Source of the DNA: G965214625 sp965214625
Lineage (GTDB): Bacteria > Pseudomonadota > Gammaproteobacteria > Arenicellales > Poriferihabitantaceae
Length of the DNA: 64,000 nt
Reading direction: 5' to 3'
Assembly: GCA_965214625.1 (NCBI GenBank)
Contig: OZ243962.1
Coordinates: 248,001-312,000 of the forward strand
Shown here: positions 35,986 through 46,197 of the stretch, piece after piece
Layout: each line of letters begins with the position of its first letter
Numbering within the stretch: position 1 is the stretch's first letter
Made by a program: the position numbers and the translations under genes
Notes under the pieces: generated by a model
What the model saw: only the letters and a program-made list of their open reading frames with translations
Databases searched by the model: none
What the model was told of the DNA's origin: nothing

Positions 35986-37329
35986 TTAGACATCCAGCCC
36001 ATTGGCGACAGCAAATCGGGTCAGGCTGCGCCGAAGCTTGTCCATGATTTCATCAACATGAGACTGGTCAATGATCAATGGTGGACACACCAGAAAATGA
36101 TCCCCTTCCAGTCCACCTCTGCTTCGGCGCGAATAGATAATCAACGCTTCCTCATAGGCAATATCCACCAATTCAGCATGGGCCTCCAGGGATGTCGGCA
36201 ACGGTCTCATCGTCCGGGTATTTTCGACCAGTTCAAAGGCCAATAACAGACCTTTCCCCCTTACATCACCGACAAATGCATACTCACGCATCAACCCGTT
36301 GAGCTCCGCCTTGAGACTCTGCCCCATATGCCGGGCGTTTTCCATCATCCGCTGCGCCATCAATTCGTCCAGAACCGCAAGACCGGCCGCACATGCCAGC
36401 GGATTACCGGCATAGGTGTGACCGTGAACAAATCCCCCGTCATCGAGTACGGCAGAGACCATTTCATCCCGGGCCACCATACCGCCCAGCGGCATATATC
36501 CGGCAGCGTATCCCTTTGAGAGCACTAAAACATCCGGGCTGGCCGGCCAATGATCCGCCGCCACATAGTGACCGGTTCGGCCACCGCCAGTCATGACTTC
36601 GTCGTAAATCAGCAATACCCCGTACTGCTTGCATATTTCACTGATGCGCTCCATATATCGCTTGGGCGGCACCAGTGCGCCAGTCGACGCGCCACCGACA
36701 GGTTCAACGATAAACGCCAGTACCGTATCGGGGCCCTGTTTCAGTATTTCCGATTCCAGCATATTGGCATAACGCAAGCCTCTTTGTTCTTCCGTCAGCG
36801 TGTCTTTGTCCAGATAACAGGTTGGCGAAGCAATCCGTGGTGACTCCACCAGCATCGGTGCAAATGGCGCGGTCAAGGGCGTATAGCCGGTGGCACCGAG
36901 CGCGCCGAGTGTTGCGCCATGATAGCTGGGATAACGGGAAATAATCTTGTAACGCTGAGGTTGGCCGATCGCCAGGGCGTATTGACGACACAGCTTCAAT
37001 GCACTTTCAACTGCCTCCGACCCACCCGATACAAAGAACACCTTGTTGAGGCCCTCCGGCATCAACGCTGCCGTCCGTTCAGCCAATCTCTCGGCGACTT
37101 CAGTTTCAAAATGCAGGCGATAACCGAAAGTCGACTTAGCCATCTGCTGACGCATCGCCTCCAATACCACCGGATTTGCATGACCGATATTACACACCAT
37201 GGCGCCCGATGATCCATCCAGATAACGCTTGCCATGCACATCCCACATATACACTCCTTTGGCACGCTCCAACAGTGGACGAGGCAGTCGGTTCTGATAA
37301 AACAGATGAGAAGTACTTGTGGCCAACAT
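35986..37329 (-). CDS. Class III (omega) aminotransferase
   Basis: 447 residues from Met of MLATSTSHLFYQNRLPRPLL; the open frame extends 17 codons further, without family resemblance. PLP binding: SGGSEAVESALKL, IYDEVMTGGGRTG and the Schiff-base lysine in VLSKGYAAGYMPLGG. These enzymes move amino groups from omega-amino acids, diamines or beta-amino acids to pyruvate or 2-oxoglutarate. Operon with BKACE, and acetylpolyamine amidohydrolase follows downstream on the same strand. Confidence 0.9.
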   Translation of the reverse strand: MLATSTSHLFYQNRLPRPLLERAKGVYMWDVHGKRYLDGSSGAMVCNIGHANPVVLEAMRQQMAKSTFGYRLHFETEVAERLAERTAALMPEGLNKVFFVSGGSEAVESALKLCRQYALAIGQPQRYKIISRYPSYHGATLGALGATGYTPLTAPFAPMLVESPRIASPTCYLDKDTLTEEQRGLRYANMLESEILKQGPDTVLAFIVEPVGGASTGALVPPKRYMERISEICKQYGVLLIYDEVMTGGGRTGHYVAADHWPASPDVLVLSKGYAAGYMPLGGMVARDEMVSAVLDDGGFVHGHTYAGNPLACAAGLAVLDELMAQRMMENARHMGQSLKAELNGLMREYAFVGDVRGKGLLLAFELVENTRTMRPLPTSLEAHAELVDIAYEEALIIYSRRSRGGLEGDHFLVCPPLIIDQSHVDEIMDKLRRSLTRFAVANGLDV

Positions 37330-37726
37330 CACCTCATGACGATTATCTTGAGAATGACCGCATTGTGACACTTCCGGCATCGGATAACATCATCAGCTTG
37401 CATGCCAGGGGTTGACAACCACAAGGGACAACCACGTGGTGGTCTTGGGCCAACAGTCCCGTTCCAACTTGAAAATTGGTCATGAGGGGTCAATCTGCGC
37501 TTCAGGGTATCGGTCAACCCCTCTACCAACAAGACTGCCGTGCTCTCATTGCAGCAACAGTCACAACGCGCCAGGACCAACTTACCCGGCCATCCGATTT
37601 CGAGCCATCCCGATGCGTTCAGGCGATCCTTTCTCCCGGCCAACATGCGGCCCATCCTGATCGATGAGACAGGCAGTCATCCAACCCGCTTCCAGCCTAC
37701 CCTGAAAACAGGTTTGGCTCAGACAC
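37330..37726. other. Gap upstream of the aminotransferase
   Basis: About 400 bases with no supported gene, holding the promoter of the aminotransferase-BKACE pair. Confidence 0.35.
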
Positions 37727-38383
37727 TCAATCTGACAGGCGTCCGATGGACGTCCTTTCAAAGTCGCCACTTTTTTGATCCATCACCCACAGTTCCCCGC
37801 AGGAAATATCGAACCAGACACCGTGCAGATGGATTTCACCCTGTTCCAGTCGTTTTTTCACACAGGGGAAGGTACGCAGGTTGGCAATCGAGTGTCGAAT
37901 GGAGATACGCTCCAGTGCGGTTTGCGGATCGGTCTGCATCCGCGACGCCAGATGCTCTATCTGTCCAGTTAAAGAAGAGACAAGATCCATCCATTTTCCG
38001 ACAAAGTCATCCGGAGAAAGGGGTTCTGGATGAGAATCAAGCACCGACTGAATGCCGCCACAGCGGCCATGCCCCATGACAATGACATGTTTTACCCGAA
38101 GGGATTGAACCGCATATTCCAAGGCCGCAGAGGTCGCATCGAAGACACCGTCCACGGTATAAGGGGGTACGAGGTTGGCGACATTCCGCACGACAAACAG
38201 TTCCCCCGGCCCACTATTGAATATGGTTTCGGGCGCCACTCTCGAATCACAGCAGGCAATGACCAGAGACCCCGGCTTTTGTCCTGCCTGTGCCAATTCA
38301 GCATATCTGGCCCGGTGCGCCCGATACCGGTCCTGCCTAAAGTCGCGGTATCCGCACAATAATTTTTCTGGAAACTCATGCAT
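37727..38383 (-). CDS. Beta-class carbonic anhydrase
   Basis: 218 residues from Met of MHEFPEKLLCGY (the open frame reaches 38488 but the extra residues do not fit). Zinc ligands: ACCDSRV (Cys, with the Asp-Arg pair) and GHGRCGG (His and Cys). It hydrates CO2 to bicarbonate. Full length for a bacterial beta-CA. It is isolated and convergent with nothing, so likely its own transcription unit. Confidence 0.92.
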   Translation of the reverse strand: MHEFPEKLLCGYRDFRQDRYRAHRARYAELAQAGQKPGSLVIACCDSRVAPETIFNSGPGELFVVRNVANLVPPYTVDGVFDATSAALEYAVQSLRVKHVIVMGHGRCGGIQSVLDSHPEPLSPDDFVGKWMDLVSSLTGQIEHLASRMQTDPQTALERISIRHSIANLRTFPCVKKRLEQGEIHLHGVWFDISCGELWVMDQKSGDFERTSIGRLSD

Positions 38384-38623
38384 AACGAAAACAATACAAT
38401 TTCTCACCAGGTTCGCTTGATTCGTGCTTGATACATCATCAGAGAATCGAGAGATGCGCTTCGACCGGCAACATGCCGGGTAAAGCAATCTGCTGATGTC
38501 CCTTCATCATCATCGGACTTTCACCGTGTTTTCAGTCGTTTTTCCCCTGCCATCGGGGATTTACCAGTATTATACTCTTTCCGTTCGCCATAGCCTGTTT
38601 CTATTTCACCTTGTCAAAAGAAC

Positions 38624-39652
38624 ATGACCGAACCGTCGCCAGATCGCATCAAGCCCGCTGACCTGCCGATTATCGACCTCTCCGGATTTGCTTCCGGTTC
38701 CGATACGGACCGTCAAACCATTGCCGATCAGGCAATCCGGGCTTGCGAAACATCCGGGTTTTTTTATATCGTCGGGCACATGATACCCGAACGGGTATTT
38801 TTCGAGGCGCAACAGGTCGCCCTGGCTTTCTTTCGGGGCCCCAGTGAGATCAAATCGGCCGTACACATCAGCAAGGTGCCCCATCATCGAGGCTATATCG
38901 GTCACCATGATGTCGCACCGGATGTCGCAAAGGGCGGTGATATCCGCGAAGCGTATAAAGTCGCCCTGGAACTTGATGAATCCGACCCCGACTACCAAAG
39001 TGGCATCACACTCTACGGCCCCAATGTCTGGCCACTCTCTCCGCCTGGCTTTCAGGAAAAGATTTATCATCTCTATACCCGGTTTCTGCAGTTGGCCGAC
39101 CGCATATTCAGTCTGTTTGCGATCGGACTTCACCTGTCACCTGACTATTTCAAAGCACTGACCCACAAACCGGCCAGCGTTATGAATGTCAATTATTATC
39201 CGGCAACGCAATCATCCGGAAAGTCCCCGGTCAGTGGCATCGGCGCACACAGTGACTATGAAGCATTTGCCATGTTGTGGCAGGACGATATCGGTGGGCT
39301 GCAGATCGAATCGCTGCAGGGTGAATGGCGATCCGTCACCCCCCTGGCGAACGCGCTGGTGATCAATATCGGTGATTTGATGTCACGGTGGACCAATGAC
39401 CGATTTCGGGCGACCCGCCATAGAGTGTTCAACACATCGGGCAAAGAGCGACTCTCAATCGCCTGTTTTGGCAATACCAACTATCATGCGATGATCCGAT
39501 GTCTTCCCTCTTGTCATGACCGGCACAACCCGCCTCGTTATCCGGCCGTCAAATCGGGCGAGTATCTGATGAGTGCGATCAGGCGAACCTATGCCTATAC
39601 CGCTGCCAGTCAAGCTCCCGGTACACGGTCCGATGATCACCCGACCGATTAA
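38624..39652 (+). CDS. 2-oxoglutarate / Fe(II) oxygenase (isopenicillin-N-synthase-like)
   Basis: 342 residues. N-terminal DIOX_N domain (LPIIDLSGFASGSDTDR, then SGFFYIVGH) and a C-terminal jelly roll with the iron triad: GAHSDYEA (H-x-D) and ATRHRVFN (His, followed by the 2-oxoglutarate-binding Arg). Substrate unknown; relatives include thymine hydroxylases, ethylene-forming and secondary-metabolite enzymes. Monocistronic, diverging from the carbonic anhydrase. Confidence 0.87.
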   Translation: MTEPSPDRIKPADLPIIDLSGFASGSDTDRQTIADQAIRACETSGFFYIVGHMIPERVFFEAQQVALAFFRGPSEIKSAVHISKVPHHRGYIGHHDVAPDVAKGGDIREAYKVALELDESDPDYQSGITLYGPNVWPLSPPGFQEKIYHLYTRFLQLADRIFSLFAIGLHLSPDYFKALTHKPASVMNVNYYPATQSSGKSPVSGIGAHSDYEAFAMLWQDDIGGLQIESLQGEWRSVTPLANALVINIGDLMSRWTNDRFRATRHRVFNTSGKERLSIACFGNTNYHAMIRCLPSCHDRHNPPRYPAVKSGEYLMSAIRRTYAYTAASQAPGTRSDDHPTD

Positions 39653-39745
39653 AAATCCTCCCGTTTTCAATCCATCCGGGTTATCCGTGTCCGGACAGTG
39701 CATCCATCCGGTCAGGAACACCGAGTACAAAGTACCGGTTCGAAG

Positions 39746-40510
39746 CTAAAACAGGTTCGGATTGAGCGGCGACCCGGCCGTCATGCCACCATCGAGCGTA
39801 TAACATTGCCCGGTTGCAAATTGCGCCTCATCGGAAGCCAGCCATACCGCCAAGTTCGCCACATCGTCCGGCCGTCCGAATCGACCTGCCGGATGGCGCA
39901 TCAATGCATCCCGTTTCGCCATCTCCGGATTATTCGCCATCTCAAAGGCCGACTCGGCCATGTCGGTCATGATCCACCCGGGGCTGATCGCGTTACAACG
40001 CACTGCCGGTCCGTGGTCAATCGCAATCGAGCGTGTAAGGCCCTGTACGAACGCCTTCGAGGCATTATAAATCGCCAACCCCGGATCGGCAGTGGAAGCA
40101 GAAATCGACCCGATATTGATAATGGAACCCTGTTCCGCCATCAGTGGAATCAGCGCCCGACAGGTCAAAAAGACGCCTTTTGCATTGACACCCATCAATG
40201 AGTCCCAATCCGCATCCGTGGTCTCCAGTATGGTTTTTTCGAGCTGTACGCCGGCATTGTTGACCAGAATCGAGAGGGTTCCAAATGTCTCCCTGATGTG
40301 ACTTTCCAACGCGGCAACCTCGTCTTGACTGGCGACATTCGCGGTACACCAATGCACCTCTTCGGGCCATCCTGGGGGTTTGGGTCCCCGCCCACAGGCC
40401 ATCACCGTTGCGCCTTCTGCGCTGAACCGCTTGACAATGGCTCGACCGATCCCCTGCCGCCCGCCGGTCACCAAGGCATATTTTCCGCTCAGGCGTTCCC
40501 CCTCACGCAT
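39746..40510 (-). CDS. SDR-family oxidoreductase
   Basis: About 254 residues from Met of MREGERLSGKYALVTGG; upstream codons to 40558 do not fit. TGGRQGIG binds the cofactor, NNAG follows, Ser of IGSISAS and YNASK are catalytic. An Arg-like residue after the second strand (CGRGPKPPG) suggests a possible NADP preference. Classical SDR of 3-oxoacyl reductase type; the specific substrate is unknown. Confidence 0.88.
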   Translation of the reverse strand: MREGERLSGKYALVTGGRQGIGRAIVKRFSAEGATVMACGRGPKPPGWPEEVHWCTANVASQDEVAALESHIRETFGTLSILVNNAGVQLEKTILETTDADWDSLMGVNAKGVFLTCRALIPLMAEQGSIINIGSISASTADPGLAIYNASKAFVQGLTRSIAIDHGPAVRCNAISPGWIMTDMAESAFEMANNPEMAKRDALMRHPAGRFGRPDDVANLAVWLASDEAQFATGQCYTLDGGMTAGSPLNPNLF

Positions 40511-40662
40511 CATTGACTTGCCCGGTTTCAACCCGGTTGGATGAACCCGCCCACACACAAAAACCAGTGTCGGCCACTTTAACGGACCGCATTGACAGTT
40601 GAAGCCGCCATGACGATTGAAGCAGACGCTGATGGCAAGCTTGCCGTGACGACGCCTTCCGC

Positions 40663-42141
40663 TTATTGCGCCAGATAACCCACGATGGTCAGCACCACGG
40701 TATAGGGCAGTGCCATGTAGACCATGGTCATATATCCAAGACGGATCGCAGGGGCCAGTGCGGACGTCAGCAGAAACAGGAATGCCGCCTGGCCATTGGG
40801 CGTCGCAACCGAAGGCAAATTGGTACCGGTGTTGATGGCAATCGCCAGGGTATCGAAATGTTCCCGGCTGATTATGCCTGCATCAAACGCATTCCTGACT
40901 TCATTGATATAGACAGTAGCAACAAAAACATTATCGGAAATGGCCGACAGAATACCGTTTGCCAGAAAAAAAGCCTTGGCCTGCTGGTCCAGGGGCAGTC
41001 GCAGCACCCACTCGATAACCGGATTAAACAAATGCAGGTCATGGATCATCCCCACCACAACGAAGAAAATGCACAGCAACGAAACAAAAGGCAAGGACTC
41101 CTCAAACGCTTTGCCAATACGATGTTCTTCATTAATCCCGGTCAGGGCCGTCACAAAGACCAGCAGGGACAACCCGATCAGACCGACCTCCATAATATGC
41201 AATGCCAGACCGATCACCAGCGCAATACCACTGACACCCTGAACGATCAAGGCGTACTTGTCACTACGGGTTCGTTTCTCGTCTTCCATAGTGAGATAGT
41301 CACCGAGAATATCCCGCACTCTCGGGTCCAGTTTCTCTCCATACCCGAATTTTCCGACCCATTCCAAAACGACACAGGTAATCAAGCCGGCAATCACCGC
41401 CGGAATGGTGACATGCGACATCTGCTGGGCAAATTCAATGAATTCCCAGCCCATCTTCTCTCCGATGAGCAGGTTCTGCGGTTCTCCAACCAGTGTACAG
41501 ACCCCCCCGAGTGCCGTTCCCACGGCACCATGCATCACCAGGCTCCGGACATAGCTTCTGAATTTATCCAGTACTTCGCCACCCAGTGTGGGATGATCGG
41601 CAACGCCATCGTGATGACTATGTCGTTCGCCTTGCAGTGAATGCACCTTTTCATACACGCCATACAGGGCAACGAACACGGTAATTAACACCGCGGTCAC
41701 CGTCAAGGCGTCCAGAAAAGCCGACAAGAAGGCCGCAGAAAAGGAAAACAAAAGGGAAAGCTGCCATTTGCTTTGAATATTCATGATCAACTTGGCGAAA
41801 ATGAAAATCAGCAATGGCTTCATGAAATAGATGAAACTGACCATGAAAATCAGCAGCGCCAGCACCCCGAGGTTGGACTGTATCTCGTGCCATACCGTAT
41901 CAGGGCTGGTTAAGCCCAGCGCGAGAATCCCAAGACCCAGGAGTCCCCCACTTTGCAGTGGATAACATTTCAATGCCATCGCCAGACTCAGGATGAACAT
42001 TGCAATAAATAACCACCCGATCACGGTGAGTCCAAGCATCAGCTTGAGGGGCCAGGCCAAAACCAGAAAACCAAGAATCGCGTTCTTGAACCATCTTGGG
42101 CTGCGCCCTAGAAAATTGTCATAGGCAAGGGAGAGGGACAT
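40663..42141 (-). CDS. nhaB: Na+/H+ antiporter NhaB
   Basis: 492 residues with about twelve membrane segments and recognisable NhaB blocks: LAYDNFLGRSPRWFKNAILG at the start, SAFLDALTVTAVLITV, GGVCTLVGEPQNLLIGEKMG, and AINTGTNLPSVATPNGQAAFL near the end. It extrudes Na+ in exchange for protons, keeping pH and salt balance. Typical of Gammaproteobacteria, which supports the taxonomic reading of the window. Single gene. Confidence 0.95.
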   Translation of the reverse strand: MSLSLAYDNFLGRSPRWFKNAILGFLVLAWPLKLMLGLTVIGWLFIAMFILSLAMALKCYPLQSGGLLGLGILALGLTSPDTVWHEIQSNLGVLALLIFMVSFIYFMKPLLIFIFAKLIMNIQSKWQLSLLFSFSAAFLSAFLDALTVTAVLITVFVALYGVYEKVHSLQGERHSHHDGVADHPTLGGEVLDKFRSYVRSLVMHGAVGTALGGVCTLVGEPQNLLIGEKMGWEFIEFAQQMSHVTIPAVIAGLITCVVLEWVGKFGYGEKLDPRVRDILGDYLTMEDEKRTRSDKYALIVQGVSGIALVIGLALHIMEVGLIGLSLLVFVTALTGINEEHRIGKAFEESLPFVSLLCIFFVVVGMIHDLHLFNPVIEWVLRLPLDQQAKAFFLANGILSAISDNVFVATVYINEVRNAFDAGIISREHFDTLAIAINTGTNLPSVATPNGQAAFLFLLTSALAPAIRLGYMTMVYMALPYTVVLTIVGYLAQ

Positions 42142-42302
42142 AAGGCTTGTTTATTATGGATTTACTCCACGACACACTGAGCCAATACGGCGCATACAAT
42201 GATCGTGTGATTAAGTGTCTGGAAAATAGAATGATTATAATGATTATATGAAAATTATAGTGACTTGTGTCCCTTTAGAAAAGAGAAAAGAACCTTTCGT
42301 TG

Positions 42303-44162
42303 TCAATCATCCCCTCTCGCGATAGCCGGCATGACATCTGCTTTTGCCGGTCCGTTGCTGTGCTGCGATAATCCAATTCGGCCTCGATCATAATAAAATG
42401 GCTTGCTAGATGGCGATTTGAGATTGCAGCTTGCCCTGACACTGGCCGGGCCTGCCAAAAACCAATGTTGTCGATGTGCATAGCCCGCCGACAGGAGGGT
42501 ATGCTCATCAAAACAGTGCTGCAGCGCCTCCCCCGGTATCAACAACAACCGATTTTGGCGCTGCGTTAGCCAATGGACCGCTTCGAGTGTTTCCGACCGT
42601 ACCGCCAGGCCATTCGGAAGGATCAGCGGCTTTTCTTTCCATCGGCGAAAACCGAAATGAACAATGGGTCGGTCCAGATAGAGAAGAAACTGCTCTTTCC
42701 AGCTGACCAGCGCCAATTCAGCCTCCTCGCCAATCAATCCATTCACCTCACTGATAAAGGCTGAACCGCTTCTTACCTCATTGACTCTGGGTGCTATCCA
42801 CAGACTATACGTTAACCAGAAGCCACAAAGGAAAATCCCCCAGCCAACCAGACTGTGGCGCGCTCTGGTGATTATGCTGGCCGCCAGTGCGATCACCGCA
42901 ACACAGCCCAGCGGCCACCACGGTTCGATGCGATAGCGGTCGACCAATGCGACCCCTGCGTCCGGATTGAGCAGTAAAAAATAACCGACGATCCCAAGAC
43001 AGGCCAGGCCAGTGAACAGTAAACCGAAACACAAAAGATGTTTTACCCCGGTCTGTCGCAACAGTTGACCGAGATAGGGAGCCGTGATGAGGGCCACTAC
43101 CGGCAACAATGGAAGAAGATAAACCCCTCTTTTTCCACTGGCGGCAGTAAAAAAAACCAGCACGCAAACAATCCATCCAAACAACAAAAAACAGCGCGAT
43201 TCCCGCTGTTGGATTGCCTTGATCCACAGCGGAAGCAGCCACGGCAACAGTAGCGAGATCGGCAGCCATAAAAACGGAATGACATGGGTAAAGAAATACC
43301 AGAAAGGCTGGCGGTGATCCCAGGCCTGCAAATAGCGCTCTCCGGTTTGTTTAAATAAAATATGGTCGCGGTAGACCTGCATGGCCGCATCGTCGCTTTG
43401 GTTCACATGAAACAGCATCGGCACAACCCATGTCGCGATGACAGCGAAAAACAATGCGGGCCCGATCAACCATCGCCAAGACCAACCCGGTTTAACCACC
43501 TCCATGCGCAACAAGACAGCGAGACCGTAGGGAACGAACACAAACAGCGCCAGAAATCCAACTCCTTTTGTAATTACGCCCAGACCGGCAGAACAGAACC
43601 CAAGGTAGTACCAACCCCAGGAGGGACCGGCCTGCAGATGCCGGATGAACCCATACAGTGCCAGTGTCACCCAGAAACACAACAACATGTCGATTTGGGC
43701 CACCTTGGCCAAATTCGTAAACTGGAATGTCAGCAGCAGCAACAGGCTGGCCAACATACCGATGCCGCGATGCCACAATCGTCGGCCCAGGTCGTAGACC
43801 AGCAGCAACACCGCTATGCTTGCAAACAGGGACGGCAGCAAAAACGCACCGCGAACGGAGTCCGTGAGACAGACAAAACCAGCCAATATCCAGAAATACA
43901 ACGGCGGTTTGTCGGCATAGTACACGCCACCTATTCGCGGGAAAAACCACTCCCCGCTGATCACCATGTCTCTTGCAATCACGGCAAACCGGGGTTCATC
44001 GGCTGGCCAGGGATCACGTAAACCAAACCCGGCCCCGATGATGACCAAAGCGGCAAAAATAATCAGCCCGACATCTGTCCGGCAACATCGACTGTCCTCG
44101 TCACGCCATATCCGTGCCCAGTATTGGCTTATCACCGTCGGACGCCTCACGGGACGGCCCAA
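42303..44162 (-). CDS. GT39-family glycosyltransferase (ArnT-like)
   Basis: Up to 619 residues with about twelve membrane helices. The N-terminal DPWPADEPRFAVIARDMV contains the Asp-Glu pair of the first periplasmic loop, followed by GGVYYADKPPLYFWILAG, as in ArnT/PMT. Such enzymes move a sugar from a polyprenyl phosphate carrier to lipid A or another glycan. The frame begins at TTG 44162, next to the stop of the LABN gene; a GTG a few codons in is also possible. The partner GT2 gene (44471-45223) would make the polyprenyl-phosphate sugar donor. Confidence 0.85.
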   Translation of the reverse strand: MGRPVRRPTVISQYWARIWRDEDSRCCRTDVGLIIFAALVIIGAGFGLRDPWPADEPRFAVIARDMVISGEWFFPRIGGVYYADKPPLYFWILAGFVCLTDSVRGAFLLPSLFASIAVLLLVYDLGRRLWHRGIGMLASLLLLLTFQFTNLAKVAQIDMLLCFWVTLALYGFIRHLQAGPSWGWYYLGFCSAGLGVITKGVGFLALFVFVPYGLAVLLRMEVVKPGWSWRWLIGPALFFAVIATWVVPMLFHVNQSDDAAMQVYRDHILFKQTGERYLQAWDHRQPFWYFFTHVIPFLWLPISLLLPWLLPLWIKAIQQRESRCFLLFGWIVCVLVFFTAASGKRGVYLLPLLPVVALITAPYLGQLLRQTGVKHLLCFGLLFTGLACLGIVGYFLLLNPDAGVALVDRYRIEPWWPLGCVAVIALAASIITRARHSLVGWGIFLCGFWLTYSLWIAPRVNEVRSGSAFISEVNGLIGEEAELALVSWKEQFLLYLDRPIVHFGFRRWKEKPLILPNGLAVRSETLEAVHWLTQRQNRLLLIPGEALQHCFDEHTLLSAGYAHRQHWFLAGPASVRASCNLKSPSSKPFYYDRGRIGLSQHSNGPAKADVMPAIARGDD

Positions 44163-44441
44163 CTACTCGGTAGAAATCAGACGCCCTTCCTTGTGCAGAA
44201 AAAAAAGATTTCGGGTATAGATCAACACACCCGCCCCTTGCCCCAGGATAAATACCGGATCCTGCCTGTAGATCGCATACGCCAGTAGCGTCACTCCCCC
44301 CAAAATACTGAAATACCAAAAGGCGACCGGAATAATGCTTTTCTTTTGCCGCTCACTGTGAAACCATTGAATCAGAAAGCGCATTGAAAAAAAAGCCTGA
44401 CCGATAAAACCGACCACCAGCCATACCGTTGGTGTACCCAT
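44163..44441 (-). CDS. Lipid-A-disaccharide-synthase N-terminal-like (LABN) membrane protein
   Basis: 92 residues from ATG 44441, preferred because GAGGAG lies ten bases upstream. Three short membrane helices: WLVVGFIGQAFFSMRFLIQW, FWYFSILGGVTLLAYAI, FILGQGAGVLIYTRNLFF. These form the small LAB_N domain, found alone in many Proteobacteria between a GT2 and an ArnT-type gene, as here. A scaffold or flippase role in lipid-linked sugar handling is inferred from context only. Confidence 0.88.
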   Translation of the reverse strand: MGTPTVWLVVGFIGQAFFSMRFLIQWFHSERQKKSIIPVAFWYFSILGGVTLLAYAIYRQDPVFILGQGAGVLIYTRNLFFLHKEGRLISTE

Positions 44442-44470
44442 AAGCAAATCTCCTCGTGATCAAACTGGGA

Positions 44471-45223
44471 TTAACGATGCTTTTTCTGTCGGACCACTAC
44501 CGCACGTCGCTGTAACCACATCACACCCAGGATATCGATTATACCCACCCATAACCGGTTAAAAACACCGTAGTGTGACTGGCCTGCCAAGCGTGGCCGA
44601 TGATTGACAGGAACCGAATGAACCCGCCCGCCTTCCCTTAACACCAGCGTCGGCAAAAACCGATGCATATGATCAAAATAGGGTAAAGACAGGTAGCTCT
44701 CTTTGCTGATCAGTTTCAGACCGCATCCGGAGTCCGGGGTTACATCGCCCAACAGCCAGGCCCGCACCCTGCTTGCAACGAGGGACGACACGCGCCGTAC
44801 CCGATTGTCCTGACGCGCATGGGACCGGTCACCAATGATCAGGACAACACGGCCATCCGGTGCCTGCTTCTGAAGACAATCCAACAACCTGACAATATCG
44901 GCAGGGTCGTTTTGTCCATCACCATCCAAAGTGCAAAGCCAATTGTATTTGGCCTTTGTGACACCGGTCCGCAATGCCGCCGACTGTCCGTAATTGTCTT
45001 GATGTCGCACGACCCGGAGTCGTTCTTCCTTCAGGGCAAATCGACTGAGTCGTTCTGCAGTATTGTCACTGCTGTTGTCATCGACAAAAATGAACTCCAA
45101 TGCACGCTTTTGAAGATCAATCCGGACCAGTTCTTCCAACAACCCGATCACGTTGTCCGCTTCGTTATGAACCGGAACAATGACACTGACTCCGTTGATC
45201 TCCGGTATACTCACCACTGACAA
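44471..45223 (-). CDS. GT2-family glycosyltransferase (DPM1/ArnC-like)
   Basis: About 250 residues. The nucleotide-sugar core has VSVIVPVHNEADN, FVDDNSSDNTAE and the DxD-type LDGDGQNDP. A C-terminal basic end (RQKKHR) suggests membrane association. Family members make polyprenyl-phosphate sugar for the following GT39 enzyme. The frame opens at TTG 45223; GTG-GTG codons immediately after are equally likely starts. Confidence 0.87.
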   Translation of the reverse strand: MSVVSIPEINGVSVIVPVHNEADNVIGLLEELVRIDLQKRALEFIFVDDNSSDNTAERLSRFALKEERLRVVRHQDNYGQSAALRTGVTKAKYNWLCTLDGDGQNDPADIVRLLDCLQKQAPDGRVVLIIGDRSHARQDNRVRRVSSLVASRVRAWLLGDVTPDSGCGLKLISKESYLSLPYFDHMHRFLPTLVLREGGRVHSVPVNHRPRLAGQSHYGVFNRLWVGIIDILGVMWLQRRAVVVRQKKHR

Positions 45224-45732
45224 AAAACAGGTTCAAGAAATCGATTTAGCCGGGAATAAAGACACGCTTTGCAACTGACCATTGTACCGTCTTCGAGAAG
45301 TAACAATCAGCATTGTACTGCACCCATTTTATCAAACACAGCATACTGCTTTTATAAAATACACTGAAAAGTACTGTATGAGGAGCGACTTCCCCCGGTC
45401 TATCACTTGGAACATGCACCGTGACGTCGCCAACATCCTCCTGCTCTCGCTTTCCGCTTTTAACGGGGTTTGGTACCCATCCGGCTCAAGTATTCTGTCC
45501 CTGTGGCCATTGAGACTGGGCTATCGGCAAACAATTTATTGAGACATCCTGCGAACTGAAAGGACGGGTCTGTCGAACACGCCATGTATACCCCATACAA
45601 GCCATCGACGTGTCCTTGAGACAGCATACCAAATCGGAAGATCAGGAGTGGTGCCAGATGACTCCGGCAAGGTGGGTTCGTCCCAGCCGGACCGTTGCCT
45701 TCCAGCCGGGACAAAATCAGAAGCCATGTGGA
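45224..45732. other. Gap between GT2 and ibpA
   Basis: About 510 bases. No gene supported; no convincing RNA. It should hold the promoter of the glycosyltransferase trio. Confidence 0.35.
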
Positions 45733-46197
45733 TCAGGAGGCTTTGGCCTGCTCCCGGTTGTATTCGAGGATATCGCGTTCTCCAATCGGAATCGACCTCG
45801 GTTTCATTGCTTCTGGAACCTGTTTTTCCAAACGCACGCTCAACAGGCCATTATTCAGATCGGCACCGATCACCTCAACATAATCAGCAAGATTGAATTT
45901 GCGCTCAAAGGCCCGGTTTGCAATTCCCTGGTAGAGAAACTTGCGACCGGACTTCACTTCGGATTTTCTTCCACGAATTGTCAGGATGCCTTTCTCGACC
46001 TGAATATCCAGTTCTTTGCCGGAAAAACCCGCAACGGCAATGGTGATCGCATACTTGTTGTCATCCAGAACCTCGATATCATAAGGCGGGTAGCCCACCG
46101 AGGTCGAATCGCTTCGAAAAGTCGTATCCAAAAGGGAAGCCAAACGGTCAAAGCCGATGGTGCTGCGGTAAAGCGGGGTCAAATCAATCGTAGTCAT
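45733..46197 (-). CDS. ibpA: Hsp20 small heat-shock protein, IbpA type
   Basis: 154 residues. The start MTTIDLTPLYRSTIGFDRLASLLD, the alpha-crystallin core YPPYDIEVLDDNKYAITIAVAGF, and GILTIRGRK and GIANRAFERKFNL are strong IbpA features; the C-terminal PRSIPIG holds the oligomerising I-x-I-type tail. It binds unfolding proteins and hands them to ClpB/DnaK. The short leader may be an RNA thermometer. Confidence 0.93.
   Translation of the reverse strand: MTTIDLTPLYRSTIGFDRLASLLDTTFRSDSTSVGYPPYDIEVLDDNKYAITIAVAGFSGKELDIQVEKGILTIRGRKSEVKSGRKFLYQGIANRAFERKFNLADYVEVIGADLNNGLLSVRLEKQVPEAMKPRSIPIGERDILEYNREQAKAS

Noticed and set aside
40666..41640. Plus-strand frame of 324 codons opposite nhaB
   Set aside because: Shadow of nhaB; composition is typical of antisense to a membrane-protein gene.
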